Of a stretch of 5,704 nucleotides of DNA, positions 1-4,313 are shown in pieces. The translations under genes and the position numbers were made by a program. This DNA is from an uncultured Lachnospiraceae bacterium (GTDB lineage Bacteria; Bacillota; Clostridia; Lachnospirales; Lachnospiraceae): the NCBI GenBank assembly GCA_910586405.1, contig CAJUII010000049.1:1-5704 (forward strand), written 5' to 3'. The number at the start of each line of letters is the position of its first letter. The stretch's first letter is position 1. The notes beneath the pieces are model-generated. The model had not been told where the DNA came from, made no database searches, and saw nothing but the letters and a program-made list of their open reading frames with translations.

Positions 1-1
1 C

Positions 2-256
2 GTTCCGATTTATTCTGTTGTTGTATTCTCAAATGAATGTACTCTAAAAAGTATTGAAGTGACTGATCCAGTAACAAAAGTAATATATTTAGGTCGTGTA
101 TTAAATGCAGTACAAAGTTTTTCAGAAAAAACACCAAATTCCATGTCACAAGAAACCTTAATATCAATATATGACAAGCTTTACCCTTATTCACAAGTAA
201 ATGAAGATGTAAAAGTTCAGCACATTCAGAATATCAATAATAAAATAAGGATATAA
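2..256 (+). CDS. NERD-domain protein, C-terminal part (5' end outside window)
   Basis: The frame is open from base 2 with no start needed, so this is the tail of a gene entering from the left; it ends with TAA at 254-256. About 84 residues are visible. The stretch reading VPIYSVVVFSNECTLKSIEV, followed by a VIYLG segment and later IYDKLYPYSQV and HIQNI, looks like the C-terminal half of a nuclease-related domain (NERD). In that family a hydrophobic strand ending in VVFSN-x-C, then a helix with IYDxLxPY and a closing HIxxI, is typical. NERD proteins are predicted nucleases of the restriction-endonuclease-like fold and are often found on plasmids and in defence or accessory regions; the catalytic residues would lie upstream and cannot be seen. 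No C-terminal zinc finger of the topoisomerase type, seen in some relatives, follows. The GTG at 59 is internal to the domain and is not the start. Base composition is strongly AT-rich, unlike the right half of the window. The family call is from recognition, moderately sure. Confidence 0.68.
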   Translation, partial: VPIYSVVVFSNECTLKSIEVTDPVTKVIYLGRVLNAVQSFSEKTPNSMSQETLISIYDKLYPYSQVNEDVKVQHIQNINNKIRI

Positions 257-302
257 AACAGCTTCATTGCCTGCGCATGGCTCCACTGCCTCATATCCTT
301 AT
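245..302. repeat. Perfect 10-bp inverted repeat around the NERD gene stop
   Basis: ATAAGGATAT at 245-254 is the exact reverse complement of ATATCCTTAT at 293-302, with 38 bases between. The left arm contains the last codons of the NERD gene and the start of its stop codon. The loop is notably more GC-rich than its surroundings and contains GCC-TGCGCA-TGGC, which can form a small inner stem. No T-run follows, so it is a poor intrinsic terminator as written. It could be a 3' mRNA-stabilising structure or chance in AT-rich DNA. Confidence 0.4.
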
Positions 303-354
303 AGAGATTGATTGGTTTTATATTATCATATCTGGTATCAGATTTCAATTGAAA

Positions 355-383
355 TTGACAATTTTTGACAATTCAATTATTAT
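355..383 (+). promoter_or_regulatory. Sigma-A promoter of the small toxin mRNA
   Basis: A perfect -35 box TTGACA at 355-360 is followed after exactly 17 bases by TATTAT (378-383), one base off TATAAT. Transcription would start near 390 and give a leader of about 40 bases before the GTG at 431. TTGACAATT is repeated at 365-373, and a perfect 14-base palindrome, ATTTCAATTGAAAT (342-355), abuts the -35 box. These could be operator elements, but nothing shows that directly. Confidence 0.7.
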
Positions 384-397
384 TATAAATGTTACCG

Positions 398-423
398 CCC
401 TATACCTGGTTTCAGGAAGGGGG
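398..423 (+). promoter_or_regulatory. Leader stem-loop that can sequester the toxin Shine-Dalgarno
   Basis: CCTG (405-408) pairs with CAGG (413-416) around a GTTT loop. The stem can extend through CCC (398-400) pairing with GGG (421-423), with internal mismatches. The 3' arm contains the Shine-Dalgarno sequence AAGGGGGTGA (417-426), an almost perfect match to the 16S rRNA 3' end. Folding would therefore reduce ribosome access. In the pAD1 par toxin mRNA a comparable 5' stem-loop over the ribosome binding site is known to slow translation; the parallel here is inferred. Confidence 0.5.
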
Positions 424-451
424 TGAGATAGTGTCCGAAATTCTATCCTTT
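423..451 (+). repeat. Direct repeat copy A (toxin start region)
   Basis: This copy has two conserved blocks. GTGAGATAGTGTC (423-435) includes the end of the Shine-Dalgarno sequence and the GTG start codon. TTCTATCCTTT (441-451) lies in codons 4 to 7. Five bases separate them. The same two blocks recur at 600-626 with a three-base separator. Block 1 differs at a single base (427 against 604), which becomes a G-U wobble in the RNA duplex, and block 2 is identical. The split arrangement corresponds to the DRa/DRb repeats of par loci. Confidence 0.8.
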
Positions 452-535
452 ATTACATCTGTTATGGCAAAGGTAGCTGCCTATTATCTTTGCAAATGGC
501 TTGACAAGATGTCTGACGGTAATAAGCCTGAGTAA
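431..535 (+). CDS. Small hydrophobic peptide, candidate Fst-like type I toxin
   Basis: This ORF is too short for ordinary gene calls: 34 codons from GTG at 431 to TAA at 533-535. It starts MSEILSFITSVMA and ends CKWLDKMSDGNKPE. Residues 4-21 form a hydrophobic segment long enough for one membrane span, interrupted by Lys14. The tail from Lys22 is polar and charged, starting with K-W-L-D. Fst-family type I toxins have this build: roughly 30 residues, one membrane helix, and a charged tail often opening with W-L. The mid-helix proline common in that family is absent. The start is fixed by the Shine-Dalgarno sequence AAGGGGGTGA at 417-426, four bases upstream of the GTG. The reasons to call it a toxin are the size, the membrane span, its own promoter, the leader stem, the shared bidirectional terminator and the antisense RNA gene opposite. 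If active it would insert into the cytoplasmic membrane when the short-lived antisense RNA is lost. That it is expressed and toxic is inference. Confidence 0.75.
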   Translation: MSEILSFITSVMAKVAAYYLCKWLDKMSDGNKPE

Positions 536-557
536 TAAGCCAGCTCTGAATGGAATA

Positions 558-592
558 GAAAACCCCAAGTGTTCACAGCCCTTGGGGTTTTC
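558..592. terminator. Bidirectional intrinsic terminator shared by toxin and antisense RNA
   Basis: GAAAACCCCAAG (558-569) pairs perfectly over 12 bp with CTTGGGGTTTTC (581-592), leaving an 11-base loop (570-580). The arms end in A4 and T4, so either strand gives a GC-core hairpin followed by a U-run. The toxin mRNA loop contains UUCA (572-575), which fits the YUNR U-turn motif that serves as the first contact point in several antisense RNA systems, including par. The two RNAs have complementary loops because they overlap here. Confidence 0.85.
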
Positions 593-599
593 GTTTACG

Positions 600-626
600 G
601 TGAAATAGTGTCTATTTCTATCCTTT
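600..626 (+). repeat. Direct repeat copy B (inside the antisense RNA gene)
   Basis: GTGAAATAGTGTC (600-612), TAT, then TTCTATCCTTT (616-626) is the second copy of the split repeat at 423-451. It begins about 4 bases inside the predicted antisense RNA 5' end and stops just before the terminator. Its position beyond the terminator, on the far side from the toxin ORF, is what allows an RNA made from this strand to target the toxin start in trans. Confidence 0.8.
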
Positions 627-636
627 GCCTACGGCA

Positions 637-665
637 ATTATAGCATATGCAGTCTTGAATTGCAA
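637..665 (-). promoter_or_regulatory. Strong extended -10 promoter for the antisense RNA
   Basis: Read on the minus strand, TTGCAA (665-660) is followed after 17 bases by a perfect TATAAT (642-637), preceded by TGC to give the extended -10 motif TGnTATAAT. Seven bases further lies an A at 630, a likely start point. The perfect -10 and 17-base spacing suggest stronger initiation than the toxin promoter, as expected if antitoxin RNA must be in excess. That comparison is inference. Confidence 0.78.
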
Positions 666-810
666 GATACTTTGTAAGACAAATTTTTTCAGATATATCA
701 GCAGCATAACCATTTTGTAGGACACTATATTTATCATTATGTAGTGCCCAAAACTTTTAATCAGGGTGTAGGCAGATAGTAAGTATAAACAATAAGGGGA
801 ATGCGGGAGA
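666..810. other. AT-rich non-coding spacer with an imperfect hairpin
   Basis: I see no credible gene here. At 720-727 GGACACTA can pair with TAGTGCCC at 742-749 (seven of eight bases, 14-base loop). Both arms are near-copies of the ATAGTGTCC core of the toxin-locus repeat, one inverted and one direct. A small stem, TTTGT-AAG-ACAAA (671-683), is followed by a T6 run at 684-689 but is too weak to call a terminator with confidence. Confidence 0.35.
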
Positions 811-839
811 TTGACATTTTTCTACTTTTCTATTATCAT
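811..839 (+). promoter_or_regulatory. Sigma-A promoter, probable promoter of the tatD-rsmA operon
   Basis: A perfect -35 TTGACA at 811-816 is followed after exactly 17 bases by TATCAT (834-839), one base from consensus. Transcription would begin near 846, giving a leader of about 190 bases before the tatD start at 1035. The leader contains a small stem, TAGGA-ATC-TCCTA (885-897), and no recognisable riboswitch. It is the best promoter I can find upstream of tatD on this strand. Confidence 0.6.
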
Positions 840-935
840 ATTTTAAATATGAAAGTCCGAGATCGTTATGAATTTTAATGTGTGTAGGAATCTCCTAGGA
901 AGTTAGGCGCAACTTTGACAGTAAAACGCGCTTGC

Positions 936-1028
936 ATGGCACGTGTAATATATACTTATCTTCGAGATTTAATCAGATGGAGTGCAATGGAGCAATACGC
1001 TGGACAAAAATTTAGAAAAAGAGGGTAG
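936..1028 (+). CDS. Doubtful 30-codon leader ORF before tatD
   Basis: ATG at 936 opens a 30-residue frame starting MARVIYTYLRDLIRW and ending QKFRKRG, with TAG at 1026-1028, six bases before the tatD ATG. The composition looks protein-like: a basic C-terminus, two aromatic residues near the start and an amphipathic run. There is no Shine-Dalgarno sequence at a sensible distance. The same frame is open back to 888, so it might be the remnant of a longer gene. The tatD ribosome binding site lies within its last codons. I do not recognise it and it may well be chance. Confidence 0.2.
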   Translation: MARVIYTYLRDLIRWSAMEQYAGQKFRKRG

Positions 1029-1034
1029 AAGATC

Positions 1035-1805
1035 ATGATATTTGAAACACATGCTCACTATGATGACGAAGCATTTGATGAAGACAGAGAGAGGCTGCTT
1101 ATGTCCATGCAGGAAAATGAAATAGGATATGTGGTCAATGTAGGCGCGAGTCTGAGCAGCACACAGAAGAGTATTCAACTCGCCGAGAAGTATCCTTTTG
1201 TCTACGCGGCAGCAGGGGTACATCCTAGTGAGACCGCAGAATTAAATGAAGAAAATTTCGAATGGCTTCAAGAGCAGTGTAGGCATAAGAAAGTGGTAGC
1301 AATTGGGGAGATTGGGCTTGACTACTATTGGAAGGAGCCGGCACAGGAGACGCAGAAGCGATGGTTTGCACGTCAGCTTGAACTTGCAAAAACCATCCAA
1401 AAACCGGTGATCATTCACTCCAGGGATGCCGCGAAGGATACTTTTGATATGATCTCAGCGCATAATGTTGGGGAAGTCGGTGGTGTTGTGCACTGTTTTT
1501 CCTACAGTGTGGAGATGGCACTCGAATATGTGGCTCTGGGATTTTATATTGGAATCGGCGGTGTTGTCACATTTAAGAATGGCAGAAAATTGAAGGAAGT
1601 GGTGGAGTCTGTTCCAATTGAGCGGATTCTGCTTGAGACGGACAGCCCGTACCTGGCACCGGAGCCAAACCGCGGCACGAGAAATTCTTCATTTAATTTA
1701 CCAGTTATCGCACAGAAAATTGCGCAGATCAAAGGGATGACGTATGATGAGGTGGTATCTGTCACGGAAGAAAATGCTAGGCAGATGTACCATATAGAGC
1801 GCTAG
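1035..1805 (+). CDS. tatD: TatD-family metal-dependent hydrolase (DNase)
   Basis: This is a complete 256-residue protein, the usual length for the family. TatD proteins are TIM-barrel, divalent-metal hydrolases of the amidohydrolase superfamily; characterised members are cytoplasmic 3'-5' exonucleases or endonucleases linked to DNA repair and DNA degradation. The metal and active-site signature is complete: H6-x-H8 in ETHAHYDD, H63 in GVHP, E92 in GEIGLDYY, H128 in IIHSRDA, H153 in VHCFS, and D203 in ETDSPYLAPEP. The ATG at 1035 is chosen because the HxH motif begins only five residues in, as normal, and GAGGG at 1021-1025 serves as ribosome binding site at 9 bases. The stop TAG (1803-1805) is part of the Shine-Dalgarno sequence of the next gene, rsmA, so the two are certainly co-transcribed and probably translationally coupled. 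tatD next to rsmA is a common Firmicute arrangement, although rnmV, often found between them, is missing. Substrate specificity cannot be told from sequence. Confidence 0.95.
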   Translation: MIFETHAHYDDEAFDEDRERLLMSMQENEIGYVVNVGASLSSTQKSIQLAEKYPFVYAAAGVHPSETAELNEENFEWLQEQCRHKKVVAIGEIGLDYYWKEPAQETQKRWFARQLELAKTIQKPVIIHSRDAAKDTFDMISAHNVGEVGGVVHCFSYSVEMALEYVALGFYIGIGGVVTFKNGRKLKEVVESVPIERILLETDSPYLAPEPNRGTRNSSFNLPVIAQKIAQIKGMTYDEVVSVTEENARQMYHIER

Positions 1806-1809
1806 GAGG
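1803..1809 (+). promoter_or_regulatory. rsmA ribosome binding site overlapping the tatD stop codon
   Basis: TAGGAGG at 1803-1809 includes the tatD stop codon TAG and is a near-perfect Shine-Dalgarno sequence, seven bases before the rsmA ATG at 1817. This fixes the rsmA start and points to translational coupling of the two genes. Confidence 0.85.
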
Positions 1810-1816
1810 AAAACAG

Positions 1817-2686
1817 ATGGCAACACTTGGGAACCCGACAAATACAATAGCAATATTACAGAAGTATCAGTTTAATTTTCAGAAAAAATATGGGCAGAAT
1901 TTTCTGATTGATGCAAATATTCTTGAGAAAATCATCGATGCAGCGGGGGTGTGCGAAACGGACTGTGTGCTTGAGATTGGACCAGGGATTGGCACAATGA
2001 CCCAGTATTTATGTGAACATGCAAGAGAAGTTGTCGCTGTAGAGATTGATAGAAAGCTAATTCCGATACTTGAACAGGACACATTGTCGGCGTATGACAA
2101 TGTGACAATCATCAATGAGGATATTTTAAAGCTTGATGTGAATGCGATCGTACAGGATAAAAATAATGGGAAACCAATCAAAGTCGTTGCAAACCTTCCA
2201 TATTATATTACGACGCCAATCATCATGGGACTCTTCGAAAGTCATGTGCCACTAGACAGTATTACCATCATGGTGCAGAAGGAAGTGGCGGAGCGTATGC
2301 AGGTTGGTCCGGGAACAAAAGACTACGGTGCACTGTCTTTGGCGGTTCAGTATTATGCCAAGCCAGAAGTTATGCTGACAGTGCCTGCGAGCTGTTTTAT
2401 GCCGCGCCCTAATATTGACAGTGCTGTCATAAAACTGATACGCCATGACAAACCTCCCGTGGTTGTTCCAGATGAAAAGCTGTTGTTTGACATTATTCGT
2501 GCGTCATTTAACCAGCGCAGAAAGACATTGGTCAACGCACTGGCAAACGCTACAGGTATCCGACTGGAAAAAGAGAGCGTCTTGCGTGCACTAGAAAAAA
2601 TGGGGCTGTCATTCACAATACGAGGGGAGGCTCTGACACTGGAAGAATTTGCGGCACTGACACAGTATATTTACGGGGAAAGATAA
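1817..2686 (+). CDS. rsmA: 16S rRNA dimethyladenosine transferase RsmA (KsgA)
   Basis: This is a complete 289-residue enzyme, typical for the family. RsmA uses S-adenosylmethionine to dimethylate A1518 and A1519 in the 3' terminal helix of 16S rRNA, a late step of 30S assembly; its loss gives kasugamycin resistance in bacteria studied. Visible motifs in order are: KKYGQNFLID (23-32), the KsgA N-terminal signature; VLEIGPGIGT (51-60), SAM-binding motif I; VVAVEID (72-78) with acidic E76; ED at 101-102, SAM adenine side; NLPYY (126-130), catalytic motif IV; QKEVAERM (154-161); PRPNIDSAV (196-204); and FNQRRKTLVNAL (231-242) in the C-terminal helical domain. No key residue is missing. The start is set by TAGGAGG at 1803-1809. 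It is the second gene of the operon, 11 bases after tatD. The stop TAA is followed 41 bases later by a strong terminator. Confidence 0.97.
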   Translation: MATLGNPTNTIAILQKYQFNFQKKYGQNFLIDANILEKIIDAAGVCETDCVLEIGPGIGTMTQYLCEHAREVVAVEIDRKLIPILEQDTLSAYDNVTIINEDILKLDVNAIVQDKNNGKPIKVVANLPYYITTPIIMGLFESHVPLDSITIMVQKEVAERMQVGPGTKDYGALSLAVQYYAKPEVMLTVPASCFMPRPNIDSAVIKLIRHDKPPVVVPDEKLLFDIIRASFNQRRKTLVNALANATGIRLEKESVLRALEKMGLSFTIRGEALTLEEFAALTQYIYGER

Positions 2687-2727
2687 AAGAATTTATTTAA
2701 TTGGAAAGATGAGCAATGCTTTAATTA

Positions 2728-2776
2728 GAAAAATCCGATAAGACAGTTTTGATAAAGATGTCTTATCGGATTTTTC
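2728..2776. terminator. Bidirectional terminator between rsmA and the chemoreceptor
   Basis: GAAAAATCCGATAAGACA (2728-2745) and TGTCTTATCGGATTTTTC (2759-2776) form a perfect 18-bp stem with a 13-base loop. The arms end in A5 and T5, so it works on both strands. It sits between the convergent ends of rsmA (2686) and the minus-strand receptor (2826) and would stop both transcripts. Confidence 0.9.
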
Positions 2777-2825
2777 TTCTATGTAGAGATCAAAATTGAT
2801 ATCGGCAAAATAGTTAGCAGCAGAA

Positions 2826-4016
2826 CTATTGTATTCGGAACTGGCTAATCAGCCGGTTGAGCGTCTGGGACTGCTCGGTCAGCTCATTGGAGATGGCTGC
2901 GCTCTCCTCGGCGGCGTCAGAATTTTCCTGAATCACTTTGGAGACTTCCTTGATTCGGTTTTCCACCGAGACAATCATTTCAGACTGCTGGACGCTGGCG
3001 AGTGCAATCTCATCCATCTGCACTTTGATCGACTGAATGCATTCATTGATCACCTGCATTGCGGAGATGGCGAGGTTCGTGGATTCCGTGCCCGTCTTGA
3101 CATCATGGAGAGACCGGTCGATCAGTGCGCTGGTGTCCTTTGCGGCCTCAGCGGATTTGGCAGCGAGGCTGCGCACCTCATCTGAGACGACGGCAAAGCC
3201 TTTTCCGGCGACGCCTGCGCGGGAAGCTTCTATGGAGGCGTTCAGCGCAAGGATATTTGTCTGGAATGCGATATCCTCAATAGTTTTGGTGATGCTGCTG
3301 ATTTTGATTGAGGACTGGTCAAGGTTTCTTGTGGAAGTGATGAGCTGTTCCATTTTGGTATCTGCCTCAGCCGCATAGCCTGTCGCGCGCGATACGAGAT
3401 CGCTGGCATTGCCGCAGCGCACAGTGCTGTTTTGGATTTGATCTGTGATGTCAGTGATATTGGATACCAGTCCATTGATGGACTCCTTCTGCTGTGCAGT
3501 GCCGTGGGACAGAGACTGCGCGCCCTCCGATACCTGATTGGCGCCGTTGTTTACTTTTTGGGCAATCTGGGTGATATCGCGCATGACATCGGTGAGATGT
3601 GTGCGGATACTTTTCAGGCTTTTTGCCAGAATCCGAAAATCACCAATGTAGTATGATTCGTTTTTCGTCACATCGACGGCAATATTGCCGTCCGCCATCT
3701 CGCCAAGGATTCTGCCAATATCGTCGATGGTCTTGCGCAGGCAGTCACAGACATGGTGAATTGTCTGTGCAATCATGCCAATCTCATCTTTTCTATTATA
3801 GAAGGGGGTGAGTTCTTGGTCTGCGGAGAGCTCTAAGTTGCCAAGACGCCGGATCGCATGCTCCATCACCATCAACTCCCGTCCCTCCAGAAACAGTATG
3901 AACAAAGTTACGAGCACAATGACACCGCCGACACTCGCGCACAGAATCCCGACGGAGGCGCGCACAGTCTCGACCTCCCGATATACCTCTGCGGCATCAT
4001 CACGCACCATAAACAC
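2826..4016 (-). CDS. MCP fragment: TM2, HAMP and signalling domain
   Basis: This is the 3' part of the broken receptor, 396 residues if initiated at the GTG at 4016. It begins directly after the in-frame TGA and holds the end of the sensory domain (RDDAAEVYREV), TM2 at residues 21-43, the HAMP region, and the MCP signalling domain with its tip at 246-285. The tip reads RAGVAGKGF where the family nearly always has RAGEAGKGF, so a very conserved Glu is Val (codon GTC at 3212-3210). There is no convincing ribosome binding site for the GTG. If it is made at all, the product would have a single membrane helix and no sensor. Most likely it is simply the downstream part of a pseudogene. Confidence 0.7.
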   Translation of the reverse strand: MFMVRDDAAEVYREVETVRASVGILCASVGGVIVLVTLFILFLEGRELMVMEHAIRRLGNLELSADQELTPFYNRKDEIGMIAQTIHHVCDCLRKTIDDIGRILGEMADGNIAVDVTKNESYYIGDFRILAKSLKSIRTHLTDVMRDITQIAQKVNNGANQVSEGAQSLSHGTAQQKESINGLVSNITDITDQIQNSTVRCGNASDLVSRATGYAAEADTKMEQLITSTRNLDQSSIKISSITKTIEDIAFQTNILALNASIEASRAGVAGKGFAVVSDEVRSLAAKSAEAAKDTSALIDRSLHDVKTGTESTNLAISAMQVINECIQSIKVQMDEIALASVQQSEMIVSVENRIKEVSKVIQENSDAAEESAAISNELTEQSQTLNRLISQFRIQ

Positions 4017-4313
4017 TCAGTTGCGGTCTTTGAGGTATTTGTAGACAACGAGCTGGTCGATGCCGTTCTCGTCCGCGTAGGAATAAGTGCCGGCCTGTGT
4101 GCTGCCGTCTGCCTTGATGCGGCGCAGGATTTCCTGATAGCCCTGATCGGTCGTCTGTGTGTTCAGAAGCGATTCATTTTCATGATACAGATACAAGCCT
4201 GTGTCCACGTTCAAAAATACATACTCACTTTTTGGAAGTCCTTCGATATTTAGATTGAGCAGCGAATCCATGAGACGGCTGGCATAAACGCCGGCCCCAC
4301 ATATCCGATGCAT
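4017..4313 (-). pseudogene. MCP fragment: middle of the sensory domain
   Basis: This is the middle piece of the receptor, between the frameshift and the nonsense codon. The meaningful sequence begins after the frameshift as AGVYASRLMDSLLNLNIEG and runs to VVYKYLKDRN before TGA at 4019-4017. The first residues, MHRIC, are the wrong frame of the upstream CIGYV codons. Content such as LNVDTGLYLYHENESLL and the closing YLKDRN-(stop)-VFMVRDDAAEVY fits the membrane-distal and membrane-proximal halves of a Cache-type sensor, where Trp is normal after the DR(N/D) turn. It has no separate start signal and is not expected to be an independent gene. Confidence 0.7.

Larger units (their letters stand above)
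555..630 (-). ncRNA. Convergent antisense RNA, candidate RNAII-like antitoxin
   Basis: A consensus minus-strand promoter (637-665) places the 5' end at about base 630, and the shared hairpin at 558-592 followed by TTTTC on this strand places the 3' end near 555. That gives about 75 nucleotides with no useful ORF. Its 5' half carries the complement of repeat copy B (600-626), so it can pair in trans with copy A in the toxin mRNA. The pairing is 13 contiguous bases (12 Watson-Crick and one G-U) across the ribosome site and start codon, then 11 bases in the early coding region. Its 3' half is the complement of the toxin mRNA terminator. Antitoxin RNAII of plasmid pAD1 has the same plan and a similar size. 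No expression evidence is available, so the exact ends are estimates. Confidence 0.7.

Noticed and set aside
671..689. Intrinsic terminator TTTGT-AAG-ACAAA plus T6
   Set aside because: The stem is five mostly A-T pairs with a three-base loop, too weak; no gene on the plus strand clearly ends just before it.
915..956. Second tatD promoter using TTGACA at 915-920 or TTGCAT at 932-937
   Set aside because: No -10 box lies at 16-18 bases from either; TATACT at 951-956 is 13 bases from TTGCAT and 30 from TTGACA.
846..1034. Riboswitch or T-box in the tatD leader
   Set aside because: No T-box motif, tRNA-pairing specifier structure or terminator/antiterminator pair could be seen; only a short stem at 885-897.
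1544..2616. Minus-strand open frames within tatD and rsmA
   Set aside because: They lie opposite two complete, well-recognised genes and have no recognisable motifs.
4017..4019. TGA read as Trp (alternative code) or selenocysteine
   Set aside because: Every Trp I checked in the other genes is TGG, the receptor also has a frameshift, and no SECIS-like hairpin stands out. No gene in the window ends in TGA, so the window alone cannot disprove recoding, but a nonsense mutation is simpler.
2829..4253. Several plus-strand open frames across the receptor
   Set aside because: They are antisense shadows of the minus-strand MCP, which has clear domain motifs; the shadows have no family-like content or ribosome sites.
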